NCBI GenBank assembly: GCA_020055645.1
Contig: CM034546.1
Coordinates: 119,152,375-119,216,374 of the forward strand
Direction: 5' to 3'
Origin: Tomocerus qinae
Lineage: Eukaryota > Arthropoda > Collembola > Entomobryomorpha > Tomoceridae
Length of the DNA stretch: 64,000 nt
The notes under the pieces are model-generated. The model saw nothing but the letters and a program-made list of their open reading frames with translations. It was not told the origin of the DNA and made no database searches. This document shows, in pieces, positions 44,001 to 56,346 of this stretch (position 1 is its first letter; each line of letters opens with the position of its first letter). The position numbers were made by a program, and so were the translations under genes.

Positions 44001-47000
44001 CATAGGTATTAAATTGTACAGTAATCTTTACAATGTCCAAGGATTTCGTAGGAGACAAGCAAAGCAAAAGTCCTTGTAGGTAGAAATGTTTACACTATAA
44101 TATACTTCACCCACACCAAAATGAAGGTTCAAAAACCAGTCTGTTTAACGTCTATCTAAATTTCGAATGTCTAATTTGTGTCTCTAATAGTAAAGACATA
44201 GGCAATTAATACTCTCACTAGCCCAGCTTTCCATTGCTACGTACTAAAGTGTTACAAATGTAAAACTTAATAATCTACCTACTAATAGTGCTAAGCTTGG
44301 GAGTGTCGAGCCTAGGCCATACGAGTGCCATAACTAATGTCAATCAAAATGCGTATAGGTAATAAGCCCGTCGTAATTCGACTTAAGAGAAGAAGAAACG
44401 CAATAAAATGCAAACTACTCCATTTAATCTACCTAAGTTACCTTACATGTTAAAAAGGACTTGAAAACATCTTGCTAAGTAATGCTGCAAACTCTAGTCG
44501 ACATTAAAGTACATATAATAAATATTATTACATTCAATCCACTAACATTTCTCCTCTAAGCAGTTAAATTCTTTTGTGCTCAGCTCATGCACACATCTAG
44601 AGATGAGAGTCGAGAAAAAAAATCGTAGCAATCTGTTTTATCATTGTCGCAGTCATAAAGTAATAATAATAATATCCCAACCGAGTCAAGGAATGGAAAA
44701 TGAGACAACCCACACCAAGGAGAACAGTTTTGTTTTGTATGAAATCTAATGGGTATAAATCGCATTATGGAGTTTGGGGTGATCCAATCTATGACTCGAT
44801 ATGATTTAATGAATTATACATGGAGCATGTCTATTACCTTATACAGATCATATCAATTGATATATGATTGTGACTAATTTTATTCCTTTCTCCACTTATA
44901 TACACCTCGACTTGCTTTTGTTGTTATGTTGTTGATAATAATGATAATCTAAATGCAATTGCTCTGTCTGTCTCACCAGTTTTATGCTTAGCTATAGGGG
45001 ATAGACTAATATACGTATATAAAATGTAATTGTATTATGTAGATGTAATATGTTCATAAGTACTTGTGTATTATGAGGTATAAGTGCTATAATTGCTAAG
45101 CTATAAAACTCCAATGTGTCTGCTCTACACTACAGTCTAGTCGATGAACTTGCATTTCCAAGGAATTATTACTTATTGCTAGTTAGGGACTTAAGTACGT
45201 ATAAGTGTAGTACTTTACAACTTTGTGTCTATATAGCATGCAATAAGAACAACTTATTGAAAGTTACTTACTTAGTATGGAACCTGGCTACAAAAAAATG
45301 ACCATTTCCTTCTCTCCTCATTGTTCCCATTTAGTTAGCTCTGCGATTGGGTATTTCGGTTTTATGACCTATAACTAATAGAAAGAGATTTTAACTATAG
45401 GTACTTTACGTACTGATTGTTAACTTAATAAGCAAACCATAGATGTACTAAACGCTTGGAATTATTATACTTTTAAGTTCATTTGACGAATTTGTCCATG
45501 ACATGATTGAGGTAACGTGCTGACTTCGTTGTCTCACTCTTCACGTTTATTTCGTCATTGTACACTAACCCAAACACTAACAACTGTCGTACATAAACCA
45601 GCCAGCCCAATCCTACACTCCAGCCAAATCCATTATATTCAGGTATTTATTTGGGTTGTTTACGAAGGTGATGTTTTCTTTGTAGGTATCTTTCTTCCAG
45701 ATCAAATCTTCATCTTATATCCATTTACAACTTTATCTACAGAAGACTATATCTAGATTCACTAACCACTGCTTTTTAGGCATTTAGAATTAATGTACTA
45801 AATCAAATACATAAAATATCAACTAAGAGTCAATTAATATCAATTTTCTGTATCAAAATTAAATACAATAAATTGTTATTCAGATTCTTAGGATAATGTA
45901 GGATGACGAAATGCATGCTCTTAGTCATTGTGTAGTATCTTTCCAAAATTAAGACTGTTTTGTTGTTAAAACAAAAATAAATTATGAATCTACTCAGTTG
46001 GGTAACTCATTTAGTAAAAATAGTAATTGTAGTAATTTATATGCATGGTTCAATTTTGAACTAGTTCATAATTAATTTGTAATTTCCTGTGATCTACAAA
46101 AGTGGATAGATGTATGAAATGTATATAGATGTAAAACGAGGTAATGATGTAAGAGAGATGTATTTGGTTGAGGCTAAATAAATGTGCGAGTGCGAGCGAG
46201 CTGTCATGGAGGTAAAGTGAAGTGCTCATGGAAGTTGATAGGTGGGTAGATGGGAAGGTAGAGTACACCGCAATATACAATCGGCCATAATATTGCAAGG
46301 AGGCAAGACACGCCTGACTGCAATAAACCTTTACAGCTTTGGAAAATAAATCTGTTTAGAGGGATGACTTCTCTAGGCCCATAATAACTTTATTATGCCC
46401 TGTTTTCTTCGTCTTTCCTTTCCACTCTCTTACACCATTTGACTTTGTCTTCCTTCCTATCAACAATGGCTCTTCCACTCGAGCGCGTCGAATCCGAATT
46501 CCTTCGGCGGATGTAGAATAGCTCAGAACAGCTAAGTAAGAGAGCGACCTCATAATACCAGTACCGCTAAGGGGATGAGAGTCGCAAGATGTTCTCGGTA
46601 TCTATTTTAAAGACAAAATTTTGTATGCGTTGTTTTCTGAAATCCCAAATTGATGAATCCTTTACTTTAAAAGTCTATGTATCGTGTGAAATATTAGTGG
46701 TTTGCTAAAATAGCACTTGTATGTACTTAGTAGTCTTTAAAGATCGGGGAGGGAATAATCTTAATGTACTAATAAGGGTTCAAAAATAGGAAAAAACTGT
46801 CTCTGTATTTGTGGATACTCCCCAATATTGCTACTTTTGATTCAAAACTCATTAGCTACGTATAAACATATTCCTATGACATGTAATTTTGAACTAATGT
46901 ATTACTTTGATGTACAATAAGCTTCTAATAAATAAATATTAGATACGTTCTACCTACGCCCAACTAGCAAATTCAAGAATTTTCCTGAATGCAAAGGCGT

Positions 47001-47780
47001 TTTTCGCTGTAACATAAAGCTTGAAAAATCTGATCATAGTGTTCGCAGTCGGAGCTTTCGAATCCGTCACTTTGACATTCAAAAAATGAAATAAGCCATT
47101 AGAAATCAATTACTAAATATCAATTTGATAAAATATGTATCCGCTTTTCTTAGTAAATACGTAAGATGAAAGAGTGTAGGATGAGTAAATCATTGCTAAA
47201 ATAATGAAAAATTCAACTTCATTTTGTCATATTCCTGTTACTATTTCACCCAAGCGTAGTGAAAATACTGTACTGTTAGAATTATCAATTCGCGACCTTT
47301 TTCAAATAATAACCGCAGTGAAAATCGCTTCTGATTGGTCGATGCATTTTTGAAATTGACCAATCAGAGCACAGAATTCCATGGCAAAATGTTATATGAT
47401 TTTCATAAATCATTCCCAGGGGAAATATTTATTTCAACAGAGCACTTTGAACTACGGACGTGTGATAGGAAAATATACTGACTAACACTACAGACTAGCA
47501 TCATCGCAAACTAATACTCAACTAGTGATGTAAATAAAATTATATGGATTAACTTGAACAGTGAAGTTGAAACTGTGAAAAGGCTACAATTCTATATTAT
47601 AACCATCGTATTAAATAGAGCAATAAATTTACCTGCCTATATATCTATGTATGTAACTATGTGTGGTAGAGTGAAAAGCGGGAACAAATAATTTGCAATT
47701 TCGAAACAAAATTTGTATATCCAACACGCATGATTATTTCATACCTTTCGAAATTGAGTCATGCATTCCGAGGGTTACTA

Positions 47781-47806
47781 GTAATAATATAATAATAATA
47801 ATAAAA
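47781..47806 (+). repeat. TAA microsatellite
   Basis: Run of TAA/ATA trinucleotides in otherwise unremarkable AT-rich sequence. Confidence 0.6.
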
Positions 47807-47986
47807 TTGTACTCTATATATAGCAAGTAATTTAACTACGTTGCATGTCAGCTAAAATTATTTGTTAGTCTTAAATAAGTTTTAATGATATGCAAAATAT
47901 TTTCAATGATACCCTGTGAAGGTAAATTTAAAAGTAAATCTAATTAATTCGTTATTAATTAAGTCGAATTATTGTGCAGATTTGGC

Positions 47987-48018
47987 TGTGGATCTAAATC
48001 GTCCAATTTAGATCCACA
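47987..48018. repeat. Perfect 13-bp inverted repeat with 6-base loop
   Basis: TGTGGATCTAAAT and ATTTAGATCCACA flank CGTCCA. Either strand could form a stable stem-loop. No gene or element end is evident beside it. Confidence 0.8.
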
Positions 48019-49386
48019 AATGAAAAAAGTGAATTTTCATTTCTCAAACATCCTGAAGAGGTAACCTGATACACAAATACACTGCATACTAGCTAATACT
48101 ACAGGAACTTTGGTATGTTGTAGTATAATATTCCAGTAAAAACTGCATGGCACCAGCATAATTGTACAAAAAGTAGAATTTGGTATTCGTGAATTCCTTA
48201 ATCCAATATTATTTTTGAAATGCATTTAAAGACATCTTTTATGAGCTGTATTCCAAAGTGTAAGAAGAAAATCACGTAAACCATTGTATACTCAAGAATA
48301 ACCGACAGATTGAAGTCATATAAGTTTAACTTCAAACTAGATGTACATTTTAAACAAAGTAACAATGAAAAAGTTGATTTACAAAACCAAAAAATAAATA
48401 TGAAATTGCATGCATACAGTTTGCCTGCATGTAGCTGAAGCTGATGATAGTACTATAATAGATTGTATTAGTATAGGAGTAAAAATGCAGTTGCCGAAGC
48501 ATGTTTATTCCAATCATCTATCATATCCAATTAAGATTCAATTAACACTTTCGTTATTCCCGAGGGCTTTTATTGCCCGATAATCACAATTCTTTCCTTG
48601 TAGCAATATATATACCTCTCAACATAAGTATTCGTGCCTTGAATGTTGTTCTATATATACAGAGCCAAATAAACGACTCCTCTCCTTCTGTATAGAACAA
48701 CTCAAAACAAAATGTGAAAGAGCTACCCAAGTTCCTTTATCATTTAGCTGTGTACCTCCACGAAAGCCCTTTCCACCATTTGGATAGAGGCAGCTTAGCC
48801 AACACACTTATTATCTGTTTATACTACTAATAAGCAAACTAATCTAAAGTATGTTGATACAACAACTACAAGTTTTTCTATAGAATATCAGTTACACTTT
48901 GTTCACCACAAGTCTGCAGCATGACTATATAGAGATGTAACAATGTACTGAGTCGAACTCTCCAGTTCCCTGGAGGCTACAGGAGCTCATTGTGAAAAGG
49001 GTTGACCTGCCTAACCCACTGTAATATTAATGCTCTCTTATGGGACTTGTAGGATGGAACTACCGTACATCTCAAGAGGAATATGTCATCCTGGACGTAG
49101 TATCAGCATTATTGCTATTATTATTTTTATTGTGATGGATATAGTAGGTAAGTATAATAATATGTTATGATGGGAGAGCAGTGAGCGATACAATCACTCT
49201 CTCATTCATTATCAATTATAGCACCATAAAGTAATAAAATTTAGAAATTGGTCTGCCTTCGTGACCATCTTGTTGGAGGACGTGTTAGATAGAACGCGGG
49301 ATGTGTGGATAACTGTGTATGCAACAAGAAATTATTATTCGATTTAAAAAGGCATTTTTATGTTGCTACTTCATAAACAATGGCCG

Positions 49387-49392
49387 TTTATT
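49387..49392 (-). terminator. Probable polyadenylation signal of the CPCFC gene
   Basis: AATAAA on the - strand about 160 bases downstream of the stop codon, the first such signal in that direction that I see. Confidence 0.5.
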
Positions 49393-49551
49393 ACAATTTC
49401 CAATTTATGATCTGAATTGTTGTGAATTTGAAAACAATACAAAAACAATTTACAAAATTAATGTACAAAATGCGATTTGGTAATTCTGATATGTTGATAA
49501 AATTTCCATGTAGATATTGCGATAAAATTTGACTTTGGACAATTATACTGC

Positions 49552-49958
49552 TTAACAGTATGGGTAGTTGGGGCAGGTGGCTGGGTGAATGCCTAAAAAA
49601 TTTGAAATCGCAAAATTAGGATTTTTTCCTCTCTAAATTAGGTATTCTAGGCGTGGCATAGAATTTAAAATTATGAAAATGAAATGGTTTAAAAACTTAC
49701 CAGCTGGGTATCCATTACGGGAGTCGAAAGTGTAGCCAAGTGGAGCACCGAGTCCGTTAGTGTTGCAGAATGGATAGTTGGGGCAACTAGCTGGGGAGAC
49801 TCCGGCTGGGTAACGAGCTTGAGCCATGCTGACGGCGAAGACAGCGGCCAAGACCTTGAAAATGATTAAAATAAATCAATTTTATTTTCAAATCAATTTT
49901 GAAAATTTTGATTGTAAATTGTAAAGCTTACCAAGAGGACAAGAATAGCCTTGTTCAT
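49552..49958 (-). CDS. Small secreted cuticular protein, CPCFC type
   Basis: A structural cuticle protein of the CPCFC family, defined by C-x5-C motifs. Three exons, 49958-49932, 49854-49701 and 49592-49552, join in frame to 73 residues. Residues 1-22 (MNKAILVLLVLAAVFAVSMA, then QA) are a typical signal peptide, leaving a mature chain of about 51 residues. Two near-identical blocks follow: RYPAGVSPASCPNYPFC (from 23) and YPAGIHPATCPNYPYC ending at the last codon. They are separated by a Gly/Ser/Asn-rich linker with GYTFDSRNG. The two blocks are encoded by exon 2 and by exon 2/3 across the last intron. The first exon carries only nine codons, a layout common for cuticle protein genes. The four cysteines could form disulphides or other crosslinks; chitin association is inferred from the family. 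Confidence 0.88.
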
Positions 49959-50058
49959 TTTGATAAGATTTGCGAAGTGATTTGAAGGGATGAGTATTGG
50001 TTGTGTGTACACAAAGTGCAAGTAAACTGGAGTATGCCAAAATGTTCGCAAGCTTTGG

Positions 50059-50066
50059 TATTTATA
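50059..50066 (-). promoter_or_regulatory. TATA box of the CPCFC gene
   Basis: TATAAATA on the - strand, about 100 bases upstream of the ATG. An arthropod-like initiator (TCCAGTTT) lies 30-40 bases downstream near 50030. The 5' UTR would be about 70 bases. The placement suits a strongly and periodically expressed cuticle gene; expression timing is inference. Confidence 0.6.
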
Positions 50067-53000
50067 CTATACGAAGACCACCACCTGCAGAATCAGTAGT
50101 TGCATTTCGCATTATAGCATGTCATTAGGGACAAAATGAAGGATTTAGCAAGAAGAACTATTAAGATAATGGGGAATATGGGGTCTAATGGAATGGAACA
50201 CGAGCGGGGCACATTCCAAATTGAATCCAAAGGGCTTGGCCTATATTAATCCAGCTACGAAAACCCACGTTATGTTGCATCCATTCATACATACTCTGCA
50301 AAAGTAACAATGACTTTGATTTCGATAGACTTCCTGGAAGATCCAACCCAACGCCAAGCATACTACCCTCAGCATACAACAACAGATTAGGTATCTGCAC
50401 TACGCATCATGATTTCATGATGCTTTTGTTTATTGAGCCATCCCTAGCCATTCAGGCCTCTATAGCATGACAATTTCCAATTTATTAATTATTCAAGGCA
50501 ATCAAGCTTCAGGAAGATTCCAGAGTGATTATTATCTGAGATCCAAAACTCCAACCTGAACAGACGACTCGGCTCGTCTGATTTCACTCCACTGCTCTAC
50601 TTTACTCACCTTTCTTTGCTTAATATTATTTATTCCATCGCCGGCCTGTCGTTAGCCATCACTCACTCCGTCACTCTCCCTTTGCCAATTGCCAGACACT
50701 TGTTTATTTCTTATCTCATTCTACATGTTACAGTAGTTGAAAAAACATGCCCACTGGACAGGCTGGAATGGATTTCATTAAATCGGAACTAATAGCACTA
50801 GATTTGAGGAAAAAAATTTATGTTGTCACTAAAACAATTCAGGGTTCAAAAATTATGGCGACAGCCTTATTTGTCCTTCTGCACATAAATGAGGTATTAA
50901 AACAGACTTTTATGGTGACCAGAGGTGTACTATAAATACTAGAAAATAGTTAAAGTCATTATCTAGACTAATTATAATGATACATATAGCTTTACCAAAC
51001 CCGGCAATACAATTGGCACAAATTTATAGCTCAATTGAATGACATTTATCAAAACGGCTACCCTGAATGTTGCTAGACAGAGCAAGTAAAACATGTATTA
51101 TGTAAAAAACGTCTCCAGGGTGGAATGACAGGAAAAACGCGAGTAAAAAAGCAAATAACATTAAGACAAAGACAACAATACAAACTGCCTATGTTATCTT
51201 TATCATTATCGTGCATTGTTTGTGTTACATGGTGATTAATGTCAAACAATGGACAGCAGCACAATAACTTATTCAGACTGTGATACTATAAGTTATAGTA
51301 AGAAGTAGGGATGTCTATGCTTATAATTAGTATCATATGATATTTCTTATTTCTACGTACAGTTCCTATTCGTCCTAATCGATCGAAAGTGACATTAATA
51401 ATAAAAGACAAAGTTGACTGCCAAATGTTGTAACCCATGAAAAGTCTGTCGCTAATAAACATTCTTATGCGCATTAAGACAACCATAACTGTGTATGTGA
51501 TACAGTGTGTTGAGATACTTTAGTATGTGTGTAAAATACAACATCTTCATGCTGGCAACCGCAGCCTGCCCTTGCCTGGAGCATTTAATAATTGCTTTTA
51601 TCGGGTATAGGAATATAGACAAGTAAATTGCATTTGAGTAGGACGTAGGAAACCTTATCATTATTATACACCTGTAAATATTTACTGATTATGCATGAAA
51701 TTCATGATGTGTTTTTGCTCATCTACGTACACAGGACACGCTATATCCACCATTGACATTATGAATTCAGATCACAACTGTGGGATCCCAAACAAGAATG
51801 ACTATGTATCTTTATTATTGCCAAATATCAAACTCATGATGATCGATGCATCAAGGAATGTGATAAGGGATTGCACAACGATATGCCAAGTATGTATAAC
51901 ATTGCAGACTGCTTGCTGCGTAAAAGGGCAATTAAAATTTGAATGTCAAGATTGCAGAATGATGTGGGGAATAGCACTACAGCACAACGTGCACATCTAA
52001 TTATATGCAATGTAGATATCAAAGTATGGTTAAAGACGAACTATTAAATACCCGGCAGTTACCAATAAATAATTATGGATTTACAATTACTGTCATTTGC
52101 TGTAGTAATTTGAATTGGGCATAGAGAACTGGTGGGTTATCTTATTCACACCTGCAAGAATTAGAGCTCTTGAAATATTTAATTACGTTTCGAAGCTTCA
52201 GCCTGTTATGGTAATTAGGGACGGTTAGTGGCAGTGAATTAAAATCTTATTTGTTAGTAGATGATCCACAAAAAATTAGGAATATGAAAGGATACATCAC
52301 AGGTGAATTTAATTATAGTGGTCTATATAATGTACATGTTATTTTTTTGCTAATAAAATAATGCTATAATGAACAGAAAAATGTAGCAAAGTAACAAATC
52401 CTATTCTAAATAGGTCGTTTAAGAAGCATCAAATGTAGACAAGTAGTACTAGGTGGAAGAGTCGATGAAGTGAAATTTAGATTTATATGAGATTAATAGT
52501 CAAAGACAGAATGCTAAACAAACCAGTCGAGAATAATATTACGTATAAAGGTCCACTAATTTTTGTTTGTATTATTAATTGCATTTAAATGCTAATGCTT
52601 TAAGCAATTAGATTATGAATTACAAATTGTATATACAGTAGTGGATGGAAACATGACAAATATTAGTTTAGAGCTCTTCTTGTTGAGCATCGCCTTTTAG
52701 TAGGTTTGAAAAGGCTCTATTAGAACGAGGATGAATATATCCAGTTCTGTAAGCAGTAAAACAGACAAGAACAAGTGAATTGACAGTTCAATGTCAAAAG
52801 ACAAGTGGAGTGACTGAGCTGACCACAATGAGATCTAAATACAAATATACACAGGCCATTTACCATAAGCTCCTCCGTAACGACAACAAAGAGCAAGGAA
52901 CATGACACTACAGACATAGCATAGCACCCAGGAATTCATCCAACTCAATTATTTATAATATCAACCAGAACGAGAGCAATTGAGATTTGTTACACTTGAG

Positions 53001-54806
53001 ACAGACTTTGATTGGATTGCTTAGTTGGGAGCAAGTCCTACGTAATTGTACTCTCTGAATAGATAGAGAAGTTTGGATTTTGACTACAATAGGAAACAGT
53101 GGGAGGTTGGCCAAGATGGGAGTTTGGGACACGGTCGGGTCGCGTCCGACGAAACCAGGAATTCTACCTACCAAATAGTTGGTGGCACAAGTTGTGGGTG
53201 TCTCGTCTCCATCCTCAAGATTCTCCGTGTTGATATTATTGGTTTGTCTTTGTCACCAATGTTGTCTTCTTTGACGAAATTCTCTGACGGAGGTCCATCT
53301 TTTGTTAAACTTTTGTTTACACGGAGAAAGTCTACCTTACGGGTAATATTTACTACTATTGGATTTTTCCAAGACCTGACGTAGAATTTATTTTGCCTAC
53401 TCTATTCAGTTTATTCTAACCCTGAATTGACGTGTTTCTTCCTCTATATAGATTTACTATATCCTCTTTCTATTGAATTGCACTATTGTTCAAATAATTT
53501 TCGTGTCCTCCCAATCAGTGGTTGAAGATAAGAATGGCACCCTTCCTACCACGCGAGGAGAGACCAAGATTACTTATAACTACTTGCTAAAGTGTCATGA
53601 AAACTATTCTTTTGTATAGAGCATCATCACAATAGTTACCATGTTGTGTACAGATACCTTACGGATGAGCCCTTCTTCGCCTGCAGTCTAGCTTATATCC
53701 ACCCACATAGCAGAACACGACAGACCAAATACTTCAACTAGCGATAAGTGTCAATAATAAAGCTCCTGTTTTCTTTGATCAACATTTAGCATAATACATC
53801 ACTCTTTGGATGTGGACAGTTTGGTCGGGGGAATGACAAGATGATTAATTACCTACCCGTTTGCAACCCTAAACCTTGAGTCATACCTGAACTATTCAGT
53901 TCATTCTGATCTTAATCTCATTGTAAGATCTACTTTTAGATATATCGTGGTACTGATAATTATAAATAATGTAATTCATCATCACAATGTAAATTTGATG
54001 AAATTCAAAGGTATATGGTGTCTTCATCATACAATACAAACTTTTGGACTACAAGCCATATCAGAATCTGTTTTAACTATAACATATTTTAATACGGAAT
54101 TGGTAAAATTGAGATACGGAGTCCAATTATTTATTTCAAGCAATTCCAGGCTGAAATGGTTCGTGTATATTGTCTAAAAGCTTAATCATTAAATGATACG
54201 GCTACCATTAGAAATAGAATTAAAACAAAGGTCGCATGTAGAATTTTATTTCTGTCCACACAGTTGCATTGCATTAGGGATATTTCCAAACTGTTTCCTG
54301 ATCACAGTGGAGTAATAAAAATAAATTCAGTGTAATACAGAAGTATCCCGTAAATGATACACTATGAGTAACAGTAAATATGTGCATGTTATGTTGTTTG
54401 GTATCATTCTAAGAGGCATATACAACATCAATATGATATACAGATAGATAATGTCAAATATCGCACAAGTTACAAGCTTACAAATGCTAAATAAAGGAAT
54501 CACAAACAGCACCCTTAACAAGTGTCAAATATAGCCACTAAATTTTCCAATTTTCATTTGAAATCGATTACTTTATTAGGCCCTTGCTCTACATTGGCCA
54601 GCCCTAATAATATAAAGTTTACTGCTCAATTCAGCGACTACCGTAGAGAGCGTGCGGGTAGTATTACATTCGTCACCGTCATAAATATCTTTTCAAACAA
54701 CAAGCTCAACAACGTTTGCAAGTCCTGGCGATCTAGTAAACCTTATCTTAATGGAACTCCAACCGTTGAATACTGAACGAGCCTTCATTCAACACATTAC
54801 CATTTG
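50067..54806. other. Intergenic region, no supported gene
   Basis: About 4.7 kb. Frames at 50185-50400 (-), 51695-52000 (+) and 53073-53384 (+) have no signal, repeat or motif that I recognise, and they overlap equally long frames on the other strand. I see no element ends before 54807. Confidence 0.45.
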
Positions 54807-54977
54807 GACATCTGAGCGTTTCGGACGAAAAAGGAGGAATATAAAGTTTTATTTTATGATTATTTAATCCATAGTTACAATTAAGATAAAAATGAAATAT
54901 CAGGGGTAAAATTTTTCAACTATGGAATTGCGACAAATGATGGACGGGCACTAGGAGTATGAATTTTATTACAGTCG

Positions 54978-55024
54978 TCAAGACGCCGATTTCTACGTAT
55001 CGGTTCGACGATTGGACGTCTTGA
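54978..55024. repeat. Compound hairpin inside the element
   Basis: Outer arms TCAAGACG and CGTCTTGA enclose inner arms CCGAT and ATCGG. The segment is GC-richer than its surroundings. It may be a subterminal structural feature of the element. Confidence 0.55.
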
Positions 55025-55154
55025 GAAGCACTCAGCACTTAAGACGAGGTTCCAGTTCATAATACAACACTTAACATAATGGGTTTTTTAAAAACTAATA
55101 CAAGATTGGTTTTACTCAAGCACGAAGTCGTAATAATTACCTAAGTGACTATTA

Positions 55155-55380
55155 TTGGGACTGGGATCAGGTAGGTTGGTAGTAAATGCAAAAAATTAAA
55201 ATCGATTTTTTAAAATTTTTTTTAAATTCGACAATTTTGTGCCAAAATGAATGCTAGTAAGCAAAGGGCAGGGTGAAATAGGGAGAGTAGTCCTACTGCT
55301 GCATATGAAAATAAAATAAGAAAGAAATTGAAATTTTAATTCGTTTACTCGGACTATCAGCTTACCTGATCCCAGTCCCA
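55155..55380. mobile_element. MITE with 19-bp perfect terminal repeats and TA target site
   Basis: TTGGGACTGGGATCAGGTA at 55155-55173 is the exact reverse complement of 55362-55380, and TA flanks both ends. The unit is 226 bp, AT-rich and non-coding. TA flanks and short terminal repeats fit a Tc1/mariner-type miniature element. It sits inside the 54807-56346 element and so inserted after it. Confidence 0.75.
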
Positions 55381-56346
55381 ATAACATGTAAGAAATTATC
55401 TTGGCTTAGGCACTTAGTTTTCAAGTTATTGATGTCATACAGACAAAATTATTTCGTAGTTAACACAAATACCAATTACTTCAAAAGCAAATAAACAAAG
55501 TGAAAAGTTTATATTCCCTGCTTTGAACGTGCTTTGCCTGCATTTTCGGCTAAAATTGACATCAATTTTATTGTGGGAATATTATGTTTTCATTATTTAT
55601 TACCAACAAGCTGAACCGCTCTTTTAGCGTGAAAATCTTTAACTCCATCGCTATATAATAAAACTGTACACAATGCATATTTCATAAAACAAGGAAGTCC
55701 AATATGAATGATTAGCTTATTTCGAAAATTAAACATTGTTAATATGCCTAATCATTTTGAAATTCAGCATTAATACTGGGGGCTTAGTTAGTTATAAAGT
55801 ATTATATTATATGATTATCTACCGCCAATTCAATGGGGTGCTTAAATATTACCAAAATTTAAAATTGACATCGTTTCTTTCAATAAAGCAAAGTATTGTC
55901 ATTATTGAAAAGATGTCATTGAAACAACAGTAACCTGTGCTACACACACTATTAAGCAGGTCAACCGAAATTTGCGATTTTTGAAAAATAGACAAAATCA
56001 TTATACTAGTATTTTAATACTACTTTCTTATTTAGAAAATCTAGTTCCCAATGTTTAAGTTAATTTCAAGCGACTTTGAATTGAACTGATGAAGGACAAA
56101 AGTGTTCAATACTTAAACCGATCTGACACCATATAAGTTTCCTTACTTGTTTTTACACACGCTCCCTTTAATGGCATTGCAGGAAAGACGGTTTACTTTC
56201 ATTGCAATTGCTAACTTATCGTCGGTAAATCCTACCCCTGACTTTTCATTATTATCAAAATTGACGCATTAGTAACTATGGATTAAACTAAATAGTAAAT
56301 TGATTTTATATTCCTCCTTTTTCGTTCGAAACGCTCATCTGTCTTC

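Larger units (their letters stand above)
32033..49386. other. Gene-poor stretch of about 17 kb
   Basis: Frames in this stretch are short and unlike proteins I know. The longest is a 130-codon frame at 43370-43762. It runs through a patch that is richer in GC than its surroundings (about 43460-43720), but it has no recognisable domain and a Leu/Ser/Pro-rich end. Small repeats include a 13-bp hairpin at 47987-48018 and a TAA run near 47781. Immediately upstream of the P450 start there is an AT-rich leader. I found no tRNA, rRNA or transposase. Exons of genes without long frames could be missed. Confidence 0.45.
54807..56346. mobile_element. Non-autonomous inverted-repeat element, about 1.5 kb
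   Basis: The left arm (54813-54908) and the reverse complement of the right arm (56336-56233) share a series of blocks in the same order: GAGCGTTTCG, ACGAAAAAGGAGGAATATAA, TTTAATCCATAGTTAC and CAGGGGTA. Divergence lies between the blocks. The interior has no coding frame of note (longest about 65 codons at 55736-55933) but includes a cruciform-prone segment at 54978-55024 and a smaller element at 55155-55380. The exact ends and target duplication are not clear. The class is unknown; a DNA transposon derivative is most likely. Confidence 0.7.
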
